In this document: piece by piece, positions 17,900-26,823 of the stretch
How positions within the stretch are numbered: position 1 is the first letter of the stretch
How the letters are laid out: each line of letters opens with the position of its first letter
From: JAEYZM01 sp943372195
GTDB taxonomy: Bacteria; Bacteroidota; Bacteroidia; Sphingobacteriales; Sphingobacteriaceae
Length of the DNA: 64,000 bases
Direction: 5' to 3'
Assembly: GCA_943372195.1 (NCBI GenBank)
Contig: CALRXS010000007.1
Location: forward strand, 1-64,000
Notes under the pieces: generated by a model
Seen by the model: only the letters and a program-made list of their open reading frames with translations
The model's database searches: none
Told to the model about the DNA's origin: nothing
Position numbers and translations under genes: made by a program

Positions 17900-19756
17900 A
17901 TGTCTCTGGTTAATTACCTACAAACAATCAGAAAACTTGGTATTTCCAGTGTTTTAAAAGTTGCTTATTATCGATCCTCTGTAAAGTTTAAATTCAATCG
18001 TGCTTTTCGAATAAAAGCGCATCTTATTGACGAACCTATATATAGCGGTCCTCAAAATCCAAACCCTGATCAGCCTGTTATTGAAAGTTGGGAGAAAGGA
18101 GAAATTAATAATAGCTTTCTCAGTTTAAAAATACTGCATCAACCTCCCAATTGGTTTTATAGCCAGTTCACAAATAAGGTTTCAAAGGATAAATATAAAG
18201 TATGGTCTGAAATTAAAGATTTTGATTCAGAATTAGGTGATATAAAGGCATTATGGGATTTATCCCGATTTGATTGGATCATACCACTAAGTCAGCAGGC
18301 ATCTAAAGGGGATACTGAAGCTTTAAATTACTTAAATAATTGGTTAAAAGATTGGCAAAAAGAAAATACCCCTTATTTAGGAGTAAACTGGAAGTGTGGA
18401 CAGGAAACTAGTATTCGTTTGATCCATCTTTTAATGGGCGCTTATATTTTAGATCAGCTTGAAAGGCCCACACCTGCATTGATCAACTTGACAATAGCTC
18501 ATCTAAAACGCATCGAACCTACAATTTTATATGCAATTGGACAAAACAACAATCACGGAACTTCTGAAGCAGCTGCTTTATATATCGGTGGTGGTTTTCT
18601 TTTAAAGAATGGCTACAAAATAGGCCATCAATGGCATAAGAAAGGGAAAAGTATTCTTGCAAATCGGACATCGAAATTAATTGGTAAGGATGGTACATTT
18701 AGTCAATACTCCCTGAATTATCATCGGTTGATGTTAGATACGCTTTGTTGCTGCGAAATTTTCCGCATAAAATTAAATTTTCCGTCATTACCGGCCGTTT
18801 TTTATAAAAAAGCTGTGTTGGCTACCAACTGGCTGTTTTCAATGATCGATGGTGTTTCCGGAGACGGGCCTAACGTAGGTGCTAACGATGGGGCCAAGAT
18901 CATTCCTTTAACCAATTGCAGCTACCGTGATTTTAGGCCAACCGTTCAACTGGCGATGGCACTGTTTAAGTCAGAACGGGCCTACCCTCAAGGCAAATGG
19001 GATGATCAGTTTCATTGGTTGAAAATGGATATTCCAGGTAAAAAATGTGATCCTCCAACATCATTTATTGCCGATGATGGCGGATTTGCAATACTCCGTC
19101 GACCTGGTGTTTTTGTTTGTCTTAGGTATCCTCGGTATAAATTCCGTCCAAGCCAAAACGATGCACTTCACTTGGATCTCTGGTTAAATGGTAAAAATAT
19201 ATTAAAAGACGCTGGGTCGTATAGCTATAATGCAGACGCTGAACTAGTAAATTATTTCGGTTCTGCTTCAGCACATAATACCATACAGTTTGATAACCGT
19301 GAACCTATGCAAAAATTAAGTAGGTTTCTATATGGTAACTGGCTGAAAACCGATTGGATTTCGGAGTTAATAGAAGTAGATGACGTCTTGTCATTCGGTG
19401 CCGGGTATACTGATAAATTTGGAGCAAATCACAAGCGTATAGTTAATTTGTTTAAGGATAAATTAGTTGTAACAGACGAAGTGAAGCGTTTTGACAACAA
19501 TGCTGTTTTGAGATGGCGCTTAATTGAAGGGAATTGGGAATTGATTGAAAACAAAAAAGAAATTATATTGAAATCAGATTTATTAAATTTGAAGATTCAT
19601 ATACATTGCTCAGTGGAAATTACCACTTGTACTTTAGGAGAAGGGCTTGAATCACTTTATTATATGCAGTCAAATACAATTCCTGTATTAACTCTGACAG
19701 TTGAAAAGAATTGTTTCATAACAACAACTGTATTTTTTAAACCTCATTTATTATGA
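17900..19756 (+). CDS. Heparinase II/III-family protein, no signal peptide
   Basis: A 618-aa protein with the two-part heparinase II/III layout: an (alpha/alpha) toroid in the first half with the conserved 'GQNNNHGTSEAAAL' segment near residue 213, and a beta-sandwich in the second half with 'DALHLDLWLNGKNIL' and 'GSASAHNTIQFDNREP'. Family members are polysaccharide lyases of uronate-containing chains. The N-terminus is polar and basic with no signal peptide, so the protein seems to stay in the cytoplasm, which does not suit a degradative enzyme. In this context it may act on a lipid-linked intermediate or have a synthetic role. The gene overlaps the next GT4 gene by 4 bp. Confidence 0.87.
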   Translation: MSLVNYLQTIRKLGISSVLKVAYYRSSVKFKFNRAFRIKAHLIDEPIYSGPQNPNPDQPVIESWEKGEINNSFLSLKILHQPPNWFYSQFTNKVSKDKYKVWSEIKDFDSELGDIKALWDLSRFDWIIPLSQQASKGDTEALNYLNNWLKDWQKENTPYLGVNWKCGQETSIRLIHLLMGAYILDQLERPTPALINLTIAHLKRIEPTILYAIGQNNNHGTSEAAALYIGGGFLLKNGYKIGHQWHKKGKSILANRTSKLIGKDGTFSQYSLNYHRLMLDTLCCCEIFRIKLNFPSLPAVFYKKAVLATNWLFSMIDGVSGDGPNVGANDGAKIIPLTNCSYRDFRPTVQLAMALFKSERAYPQGKWDDQFHWLKMDIPGKKCDPPTSFIADDGGFAILRRPGVFVCLRYPRYKFRPSQNDALHLDLWLNGKNILKDAGSYSYNADAELVNYFGSASAHNTIQFDNREPMQKLSRFLYGNWLKTDWISELIEVDDVLSFGAGYTDKFGANHKRIVNLFKDKLVVTDEVKRFDNNAVLRWRLIEGNWELIENKKEIILKSDLLNLKIHIHCSVEITTCTLGEGLESLYYMQSNTIPVLTLTVEKNCFITTTVFFKPHLL

Positions 19757-20961
19757 AAATATTATACATAGTTCAACACTTTAATATTCCTAGCGGATCT
19801 GCAGGTATTCGCCCATATAAAATGGCAAAAGCTCTAAAAGAGCATGGTCATGAAGTTACCATAGTATGCGGAAGTTATGGTGGTGCTCAAACAGGTTTAG
19901 ATGGAGACTTTATTAAAGGCAAAAGAACTGGTTTTTTTGAGGGAATTGAGATTATTGAGTTTGATATTAAGTACTCGAATAAACTATCTTTTTTGAAAAG
20001 GACATTGGTGTTCCTTTTATTTGTATGGAAAACAATTGGTCTTGCTTTATTTTATAGATATGATGTGTTGTTTGCTTCAACCACTCCCTTAACCGTCGGA
20101 ATTCCGGGCATTTTCGCTAGATGGATTAGAAGAAAAAAATTCGTGTTTGAGGTGAGGGACCTCTGGCCCGAACTACCTAAGGCCATGGGTGTTATTAAAA
20201 ATCCGGTAATTTTGTGGCTAATGGGGGTTTTGGAATTTCTTTGTTATCACTCAGCAAACAAACTGATTGGCCTATCAGATGGTATCGTTAAAGGGATAGC
20301 GAAACGTGGCATTAAATTAAATAAAATTGCAAATATACCTAATGGGTGCGACTTAGATATTTTTAACACACATCACGGTAAGCTGGAAATTGACGGGACA
20401 CAAGAAAATGATTTTCTATGTTTATATTCGGGGACACATGGTATAGCTAATGGGTTGGATATATTGATTGATACAGCAGAAATACTTACCCAAAGAGGTA
20501 ACCAAACAATTAAGTTTGTTTTGGTAGGAGATGGTAAATGCAAACCAGATTTAGTGAATAGGGCCAACCAGATGAATGTAAAAAACATTATCTTTTTAAA
20601 ACCACTAAATAAACTAGATTTATCAAGGTTGATGAATACCTGTGATATCGGCATGCAGTTATTAGCAAATATTCCAGCGTTTTATTATGGAACATCTCCC
20701 AATAAATTTTTCGACTACATATCTGTTGGACTTCCAGTTTTAAATAATTATCCAGGATGGATATCCGAACTGATTGTAAAAAATAATTGCGGTATTAAAG
20801 TTTCACCGGATAACCCTTTAGAATTTGCCGAGAGCTTAATTAAATTGGAAAAGGAGAAATACAAATTGGCGGATATGTCAGTGAACGCTCAAAATCTTGC
20901 AAAGAATGAATTCGATCGAACTCTATTATCTAACAAATGGGTAGAGTGGGTTACCAAATAA
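19753..20961 (+). CDS. GT4 glycosyltransferase, WbuB-like
   Basis: A 402-aa GT-B glycosyltransferase. The N-terminus 'ILYIVQHFNIPSGSAGIRPY', the central 'FEVRDLWPELPKAMG' and the C-terminal 'YYGTSPNKFFDYISVGLPVL' are typical of the WbuB-type GT4 group, which often transfers FucNAc-like aminodeoxy sugars. The E-x7-E motif is in the modified form with 'SPNKFFDYISVG'. Start overlaps the heparinase-like gene by 4 bp. It is followed after 4 bp by the SDR that opens the uncharacterised biosynthetic block. Confidence 0.9.
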   Translation: MKILYIVQHFNIPSGSAGIRPYKMAKALKEHGHEVTIVCGSYGGAQTGLDGDFIKGKRTGFFEGIEIIEFDIKYSNKLSFLKRTLVFLLFVWKTIGLALFYRYDVLFASTTPLTVGIPGIFARWIRRKKFVFEVRDLWPELPKAMGVIKNPVILWLMGVLEFLCYHSANKLIGLSDGIVKGIAKRGIKLNKIANIPNGCDLDIFNTHHGKLEIDGTQENDFLCLYSGTHGIANGLDILIDTAEILTQRGNQTIKFVLVGDGKCKPDLVNRANQMNVKNIIFLKPLNKLDLSRLMNTCDIGMQLLANIPAFYYGTSPNKFFDYISVGLPVLNNYPGWISELIVKNNCGIKVSPDNPLEFAESLIKLEKEKYKLADMSVNAQNLAKNEFDRTLLSNKWVEWVTK

Positions 20962-20965
20962 TAAA

Positions 20966-21706
20966 ATGCGTATGAAGAATATTGTTGTAATCGGTGGAAA
21001 TGTGGGAGTTGGTTATGAAATAGTAAAAGCATGCCTAGAAAAAGGCTACCGAATTGCAGTTTCCTGCAAAGAACCTGTAAGCTCGTTTCCTATTAAAGAT
21101 AACGATAGGATTTTGGTTCGTTCATTTGACCTACAGGATACAAACAAGTGTATACAGTTTATCGAGGAAGTGATAAGCTTATGGAACAGAATTGACGGCG
21201 TAGTGTTTTATGCCGGAATTACTCCTGTATCTCCATTAACTGATTGCGCAGAAGATCTATATGATCAAATATTTGATATTAACCTCAAGTCTACATTTTT
21301 CATAACTCAAACTGCAATAAAAAATATGATCGAGAATGGAGGAGGTAGTTTTGTGTTTTTTGGAACTTCTCATATGGAATCAGGACAAATAGATAGAGCT
21401 GCTTATGCAATTTCTAAGGGGGGGCTAAAAACATTATCTAATCATCTGTCTCGACGTTATGCAAAGTTGAAAATCCGTTCCAATCTCATCGTAATGGGAT
21501 GGACACCTACAGAGGGGGAAATTACATTAAGAGCATCGTTGGGAATTTCTAAAGAAGAACTCATAGCTGAGGCATCTGCATATATCCCAATGGGGCGTAT
21601 GCTTACGGTAAACGATCCTGTGCCAGCGGTTATGTATTTTTTATCTGATGAATCATCTATGGTAACAGGTTCTACAATAAGGTGTAATGGAGGTGAATAC
21701 ATATAG
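20966..21706 (+). CDS. Classical SDR oxidoreductase
   Basis: A 246-aa short-chain dehydrogenase. The cofactor motif reads G-G-N-V-G-V-G-Y ('VVIGGNVGVGYEIV'), a variation on T-G-x3-G-x-G; the catalytic pair is 'YAISK' near residue 147, and the Ser is in 'FFGTSHMESG'. The C-terminus 'TGSTIRCNGGEYI' is the usual SDR end. It starts a seven-gene run with gaps of at most 10 bp and several overlaps. Reduction or oxidation of a sugar or polyol is likely, but the substrate cannot be read. Confidence 0.88.
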   Translation: MRMKNIVVIGGNVGVGYEIVKACLEKGYRIAVSCKEPVSSFPIKDNDRILVRSFDLQDTNKCIQFIEEVISLWNRIDGVVFYAGITPVSPLTDCAEDLYDQIFDINLKSTFFITQTAIKNMIENGGGSFVFFGTSHMESGQIDRAAYAISKGGLKTLSNHLSRRYAKLKIRSNLIVMGWTPTEGEITLRASLGISKEELIAEASAYIPMGRMLTVNDPVPAVMYFLSDESSMVTGSTIRCNGGEYI

Positions 21707-21709
21707 ACA

Positions 21710-22537
21710 ATGAAGTACGATGTTGAATTGGTAATAGATCTTGACGCGGAGTTGCTCGAAGGACCGGTATTTGATAAAGTTAATAATGTTCTTTATTTCG
21801 TTTCTATTTTGAATTTTAGGGTATATAGGTTTAACCCTTTAACGCAAGAGTTAGTTTTTATTCAATTGGCATCTCCAACGAGCTGTGTTTTCCTGAGCCC
21901 CCAATTCGGGATTGTAGCCGCTTCAACGTTGGGCTTTTATAGTTTGAATTTTGAATCATTAACAGCAAAAAAAATATTTGAAATAAAAATACCTGTCAAT
22001 ACCAGATTTAATGATGGAATATTGGACGCAAAAGGGCGATTCCTCATAGGGACCATGGGCTATCCAGAAATCATTGATAATATCGGGTCTGTTTTATCAT
22101 ATTCTGATGGTAATGTCAAAGTTCTGATAGAGGAAACAACTATTTCAAATGGAATTGTCTTCACTAGGGATTATAAATATATGTACTTTATTGACACGCC
22201 TGCTTGTACAGTAGCGAAATATCAATATGATTTGGAATCAGGCTCTTGTGAGTATGTTAATGATTTAATTCATTTTGAGGGAGGAGGAGTACCAGATGGC
22301 ATGGACATGGATGAAGAAGGTAATCTTTGGGTGGCAGAATGGGGTGGTTATTGTGTGTCTGTTTGGAATTCTATAACAGGTGCGTATGTTGGGAAGGTTG
22401 AAATTCCACTCGAGAATGTGACATCGGTTTGTTTTGATAATCATAAGAATTTATACGTAACAACTGCCAAATCTTATTCCGATAAAGAAAAAAGTGGCGG
22501 TGCATTATTTTATATTAAAATGAGAGGGAATGTTTAA
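21710..22537 (+). CDS. SMP-30/gluconolactonase-like protein
   Basis: A 275-aa six-bladed beta-propeller of the SMP-30/LRE family. Metal ligands known from SMP-30 have visible counterparts: Glu in 'LLEGPVFD' (residue about 15), Asn in 'SNGIVFTRDYKYMYF', and Asp in 'PDGMDMDEEGNLWVAEWGG'; the substrate-side 'RFNDGILDAKGRFLIGTM' is also present. Such proteins hydrolyse aldonolactones with a divalent metal. No signal peptide, so cytoplasmic. Being co-translated with a dehydrogenase upstream, it may open a lactone made by that enzyme. It overlaps the next gene by 8 bp. Confidence 0.87.
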   Translation: MKYDVELVIDLDAELLEGPVFDKVNNVLYFVSILNFRVYRFNPLTQELVFIQLASPTSCVFLSPQFGIVAASTLGFYSLNFESLTAKKIFEIKIPVNTRFNDGILDAKGRFLIGTMGYPEIIDNIGSVLSYSDGNVKVLIEETTISNGIVFTRDYKYMYFIDTPACTVAKYQYDLESGSCEYVNDLIHFEGGGVPDGMDMDEEGNLWVAEWGGYCVSVWNSITGAYVGKVEIPLENVTSVCFDNHKNLYVTTAKSYSDKEKSGGALFYIKMRGNV

Positions 22538-23753
22538 AAACGAACCAAAGATTAGTGTAATCGTACCTATTTACGATATTGCTCCATTTTTGCCTAAGTG
22601 TATTCAGAGTATCCTAAACCAATCTTTTTCTGATTTCGAATTAATTTTAGTTAACGACGGCAGTCCTGATAATTCTCATGACATCTGTTTGCATTATCAG
22701 GAAATAGATAATAGGATAATTATCATTAATAAACAGAATGGAGGTTTATTGAGTGCGAGGAAAGCAGGTTTGGAATCTGCGCATGCGGAGTTTATTTCTT
22801 TTGTTGATGGAGATGATTGGATTGATGTTGATTTCCTTGCATCAATGTATAGAATTGTTGAATTGCACCAGGTTGACCTTGTTATTAGTGGCCACATTCG
22901 GGCTTTTGAGGGCAGGAATGAAAAAATGATACCTTTATATAAGCAGGGTGTATACTCTAGTAGTAGTCTAATTGAGCTGCTGAATAATATGTTAAATACA
23001 AGTACTTTTTTTCAGCATGGGGTGTCAACATATGTATGGAATAAATTATTTCGACGGGGCATCTTAAGTGAAATATTATTTCATATTCCTAATGAAATTA
23101 CAATGGGTGAAGACGCTGCTATTACCTATTCGTACATGCCGCTCTGTACCAGTATAGGGATTACGAATAGCTGCAATTATTTTTACCGGCAAAGAGTTAA
23201 TTCAATGGTTAAGTCTATTCAAAGCAGTGAGATAGAAAAAAAGCATCTGTCTAATTTAGTTTACTATTTAAATAGCGCACTTTTTGACAAATTGGATACG
23301 ATAAAACTTAGACGGGATATATTATTCTATTTATATTCACAGGCTTTAGTACGTTTCGGTGGTTTGATTTCCAGTTCACAAGAGTACATACCTTTTCAAG
23401 GGTTAAAAAAAGGAGATAAAGTTTTGGTGTATAGTTCCGGAACCTTTGGTCAACGGGTGGTTGCTTTTAACAAAATTCATAATGTTTTTCAATTAGCTTC
23501 CTGGATTGATTTGGATCATATCGAAAGTAACGACCTTGGTTTACAAGTGGATTCTCCTTTTTTTGAAATTGCAAATGATTATGATTCAATTATCATTGCG
23601 AGTATAGATGGAAGCCAGATTGAACAGATTTTGAATCTTTTATCCCTCTATAATTTCGATTGTTCTAAGTATAGGCCTATAATTGTAGATGAAAACTTTG
23701 TAATATCTTATCTAAACTATATTGGATTTAATTTAAATTTTTTAAATGGATAA
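22530..23753 (+). CDS. GT2 glycosyltransferase with extra C-terminal Rossmann-like domain
   Basis: A 407-aa protein. Residues 5-230 form a GT-A, family 2 domain: 'KISVIVPIYDIAPFL', 'LVNDGSPDNS', the DXD-like 'VDGDDW' and 'MGEDAAITY'. Residues 290-400 form a second unit beginning 'GLKKGDKVLVYSSGTFGQRVV' with a later 'DYDSIIIASIDGSQIEQI'; this alternating pattern resembles the small nucleotide- or sugar-binding Rossmann unit found as a tail on some methyltransferases and in PglD-type proteins. Whether the tail binds a nucleotide is inference. The gene lies inside the biosynthetic block and overlaps neighbours on both sides by 8 bp. Confidence 0.85.
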   Translation: MFKNEPKISVIVPIYDIAPFLPKCIQSILNQSFSDFELILVNDGSPDNSHDICLHYQEIDNRIIIINKQNGGLLSARKAGLESAHAEFISFVDGDDWIDVDFLASMYRIVELHQVDLVISGHIRAFEGRNEKMIPLYKQGVYSSSSLIELLNNMLNTSTFFQHGVSTYVWNKLFRRGILSEILFHIPNEITMGEDAAITYSYMPLCTSIGITNSCNYFYRQRVNSMVKSIQSSEIEKKHLSNLVYYLNSALFDKLDTIKLRRDILFYLYSQALVRFGGLISSSQEYIPFQGLKKGDKVLVYSSGTFGQRVVAFNKIHNVFQLASWIDLDHIESNDLGLQVDSPFFEIANDYDSIIIASIDGSQIEQILNLLSLYNFDCSKYRPIIVDENFVISYLNYIGFNLNFLNG

Positions 23754-25032
23754 TTTTTTAAATAATAAAAGGTTGCTGATTTTAGGAGGTAATCCTGAAA
23801 CAGAGGCGTTAGTTAAGTATGCAAATGAACTAGGTGTTCATACAATTGTAATTGATCCTAACCCCAATTCACCTGCCAAAAAAAGTGCTGTTGAGTCATA
23901 TGATATAGAGGTAATGAATCCCCATGAAATATTGGGTAAAGCGAAGCAATTGCAATTGGATGGCATCCTAGTAGGTGTGGCAGATATATTGGTTCCAAGC
24001 TATTATAATCTCTGCATGTCTATGGGTTTTCCATGCTATGCTACCCTGGATTCAATTGATATATTTACTTCTAAAAATGGATTCAGAAACAGATGCGAAA
24101 AATATGGTGTCGAAGTTATTCCCAATTATCAGGTTGAAAAAGACTTCACTGATTTAGATACAAGCTCAATCAGTTTTCCAGTACTGGTTAAACCGGTTGA
24201 TAATGGAGCAGGTGTGGGTATGAATGTCTCTAACAATGCATCTGAATTAAAAGATCACATTAATATAGCTATTTGTAATTCAAAACGGAAAGAGTATTTG
24301 GTTGAAAAATACATGGACTGTGATGATATGTTAGTTTATTATACGATTTCTGATGGTGTTCCTTATTTGTCTGCAGCAGCAGACCGTTATACTACTAAAA
24401 TTCAAAATGTTGGAAGCCCTGTGTGCTCATTTGCGAGATATCCGTCTAAATACTTAGATCTGTATATCAGTGATGTTCATGATAAAGTTGTAAACCTTAT
24501 TACGGATAGTGGAGTTAAGAATGGTGTTTTGAATATCCAGTTTTTTGTAGATGGCGATCAGTTTTACGCATACGATCCTGGATTTAGATTACAGGGTGAA
24601 GCACCGCATTTGTATTTGAACAAAATCAATGATTTTGACAATAGAAAAATGTTGATAAACTTTGCTCTAACATCGAGTACACAAGAACCGGATTTAAAAG
24701 TGAAGAACGATCCTTATTTCAAAGGAAAATTCGCAGGTACAGTATGGGTACTGCTACAAGAGGGCGAGATCGGCCAAATATTTGGCCTGGATAATGTCAA
24801 ACAGGCCCCCGCTATTTTCCAGGTTATTCAGCGTTTATATACAGGTGATAAAGTTTCAAATGAAATGATAGGAACTGAGAGACAGGTTTTTGGACGCTTC
24901 TATATTGTTGCAGATTCTCAGAATGAACTAGTTGAAAATATTAAACTCATTCAAAACACTTTACAAATAGTAAACACTAATAACGAGAATATGGTCTTGG
25001 AAATATTTGATGTAAATAAAATGAACCTATGA
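23746..25032 (+). CDS. ATP-grasp ligase-like protein
   Basis: A 428-aa ATP-grasp protein. The N-terminal pre-ATP-grasp Rossmann part starts 'LLILGGNPETEALVKYANELG'; the central grasp has 'FPVLVKPVDNGAGVGMNVSNN' (phosphate-binding loop) and 'EYLVEKYMDCDDMLVYY'; the metal-binding region is near 'VLNIQFFVDGDQFYAYDPGFRLQG' (Asp and Gln/Arg ligands). The family joins a carboxylate to an amine or thiol via an acyl phosphate. In this block it could attach a carboxylic acid to an amino sugar, or make an amide for export. The 4-bp overlap with the next SDR gene suggests coupled expression. Confidence 0.87.
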   Translation: MDNFLNNKRLLILGGNPETEALVKYANELGVHTIVIDPNPNSPAKKSAVESYDIEVMNPHEILGKAKQLQLDGILVGVADILVPSYYNLCMSMGFPCYATLDSIDIFTSKNGFRNRCEKYGVEVIPNYQVEKDFTDLDTSSISFPVLVKPVDNGAGVGMNVSNNASELKDHINIAICNSKRKEYLVEKYMDCDDMLVYYTISDGVPYLSAAADRYTTKIQNVGSPVCSFARYPSKYLDLYISDVHDKVVNLITDSGVKNGVLNIQFFVDGDQFYAYDPGFRLQGEAPHLYLNKINDFDNRKMLINFALTSSTQEPDLKVKNDPYFKGKFAGTVWVLLQEGEIGQIFGLDNVKQAPAIFQVIQRLYTGDKVSNEMIGTERQVFGRFYIVADSQNELVENIKLIQNTLQIVNTNNENMVLEIFDVNKMNL

Positions 25033-25811
25033 ATATAGATATCAGTAATAAAGTTGTAATTGTAACCGGCGCTTCAAAGGGCATTGGTAGAGTGATAGCT
25101 GAAACATTCGCAAAAGAAGGGGCAAAGCTATCGTTATGGGACATAGATTTTGAAGAATTGCTTATTGTCGCTGACGCTATTTCAACACAGTCAGGTGAAA
25201 AGCCCATTGTGATTAAATGCGATGTAAGTTCTGAATACGATGTAAATGAAGCTGTAAAAATTACCGTTGAGAAATATGGATCAATAGATGTTTTAATTGC
25301 AAATGCTGGAATTCTCAACGCAAGTAAAATTTTAGAAACTACCGCAGAGAGATGGGATGAGGTTTTCGATGTAAATACAAAAGGTTCGTTTTTGTGCGCG
25401 AAAGCAGTCGCCCCATATTTAAAATTAAAAAAATTCGGGCGGATCATCTTTGCATCTTCTTTTGCTGCAATCGTCCCTTCAGTAGGCTCCGCTGCATACG
25501 CTGCATCAAAATCTGCGGTGGTATCGCTTACTAGGGTACTGGCTGCAGAATTGGGACCATGGAATATCACAGTTAACGCTTATGCGCCTGGCATGATTCC
25601 AACTAATATGAGCGCGATTGATACAATATCAGAAAGCAGGCAAAACGAAATGTTGGATACATTGTGTATCAGGGAATGGGGTTCGGCTGATGATATAGCA
25701 TCTCTATTAATTTTCCTAGCTTCTGAGCAAGCTAGGTATATTACCGGAACATTAATTGATACAAGCGGTGGTAAATTTTCTGTTCAGTTTGCAAAATTAG
25801 CAAGATTGTAA
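25029..25811 (+). CDS. Classical SDR oxidoreductase
   Basis: A 260-aa FabG-like short-chain dehydrogenase with a full motif set: 'IVTGASKGIGRVIA' for cofactor binding, an Asp in 'LWDIDFEEL' that favours NAD, 'IANAGIL', and the catalytic 'YAASK' near residue 157 with Ser in 'FASSFAAIVPS'. The end 'YITGTLIDTSGGKFSVQ' is canonical. Second of three SDRs in the same block, which suggests several redox steps on one intermediate. Separated from the next gene by only 10 bp. Confidence 0.9.
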   Translation: MNIDISNKVVIVTGASKGIGRVIAETFAKEGAKLSLWDIDFEELLIVADAISTQSGEKPIVIKCDVSSEYDVNEAVKITVEKYGSIDVLIANAGILNASKILETTAERWDEVFDVNTKGSFLCAKAVAPYLKLKKFGRIIFASSFAAIVPSVGSAAYAASKSAVVSLTRVLAAELGPWNITVNAYAPGMIPTNMSAIDTISESRQNEMLDTLCIREWGSADDIASLLIFLASEQARYITGTLIDTSGGKFSVQFAKLARL

Positions 25812-25821
25812 TTCTAAAAAC

Positions 25822-26823
25822 ATGAAATGTAAGAACTTATCATTAAGTGCATATGCGTTTGGATACGGCTGTGGTTTTGTAAAAGACAGTCGCGAAAATG
25901 CAATCGGGGTACAAAACATCACCCTAGACAGGTTGAACGAAATCGCCATCGAATTTGAACTTGGGGGTGTAGAAATCCCTGTTGATAAATATTTCAAGGA
26001 TAAAAGCATTGAAGAGCTTGGTTTATATATCAGTAACTTGAAAGAGCGGGGCTTACGATTGATTTATGCACTGGAGAATTTTGATCATACTTTTTTCTCT
26101 CAAATTGCGCCCATAATAAAAAATAACCAGGGGAATTTCGTCAGAGCTAAAATATCAAATTTTTATGGTGGTAATCGGTTCAAGGAAGATATATATAGAT
26201 CTGATATTGACATATTCCGTAACGAAATAAAAAAATCTATTGATATAATCGATCAATATAGTATACGGATAATGATTGAGAATCACCAGGATGTAACTTT
26301 GGATGATATTTTTAAATTAGTAGATGAATTTGGTGAACAGCGAATAGGCATAAACTGGGATACAGGCAACTCATTTCCTACAGGAGAAACGGTAGAATCG
26401 TTTTTGAAAAAGGCAGGTGTATTAATAGGTAACGTCCATTTGAAAGACTACCGGGTTCAATCTACACAAAATGGCTATGTAATGCATAGGTGTGCCTTAG
26501 GAAAGGGTATTGTAGATTTTGACTATATCATTACTTCCCTTCACAGCCTGAATCAAGATATGCCATACACCATCGAGCTTGGAGCTATGAATGGAAGAGA
26601 GGCGATGATTAATAATGAGCTATACTGGTCGAATACAATTGGTGTAAGTGAAAACGAAAAGAATGAATTAATTAAATTTATTAAATCAAAAGTAGAAAAT
26701 GATGTAACGATTTCTACTTTATGGGAAAGAAACGGTGAACCATCCGATATCCTGAAATCTGAGTATACGGAAGTGGTTGAATCTATTAAATTTATAAGAA
26801 ATAATCTCAATAAACTAGTATGA
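25822..26823 (+). CDS. Sugar phosphate isomerase/epimerase-like TIM-barrel protein
   Basis: A 333-aa protein of the xylose-isomerase-like TIM-barrel superfamily (AP endonuclease 2 fold). Metal-site candidates are the Glu in 'IRIMIENHQDVTLDDI', the Asp in 'IGINWDTGNSF', His in 'GNVHLKDYRV' and Glu in 'MPYTIELGAMNG', the usual order for this family. These enzymes isomerise or epimerise sugars, or dehydrate inosose. It sits between two SDR genes and overlaps the following one by 4 bp, consistent with an isomerisation step in the same pathway. Confidence 0.85.
   Translation: MKCKNLSLSAYAFGYGCGFVKDSRENAIGVQNITLDRLNEIAIEFELGGVEIPVDKYFKDKSIEELGLYISNLKERGLRLIYALENFDHTFFSQIAPIIKNNQGNFVRAKISNFYGGNRFKEDIYRSDIDIFRNEIKKSIDIIDQYSIRIMIENHQDVTLDDIFKLVDEFGEQRIGINWDTGNSFPTGETVESFLKKAGVLIGNVHLKDYRVQSTQNGYVMHRCALGKGIVDFDYIITSLHSLNQDMPYTIELGAMNGREAMINNELYWSNTIGVSENEKNELIKFIKSKVENDVTISTLWERNGEPSDILKSEYTEVVESIKFIRNNLNKLV

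Noticed and set aside
24977..25570. 197-codon minus-strand ORF
   Set aside because: Shadow of the SDR gene at 25029-25811, which has all catalytic motifs.
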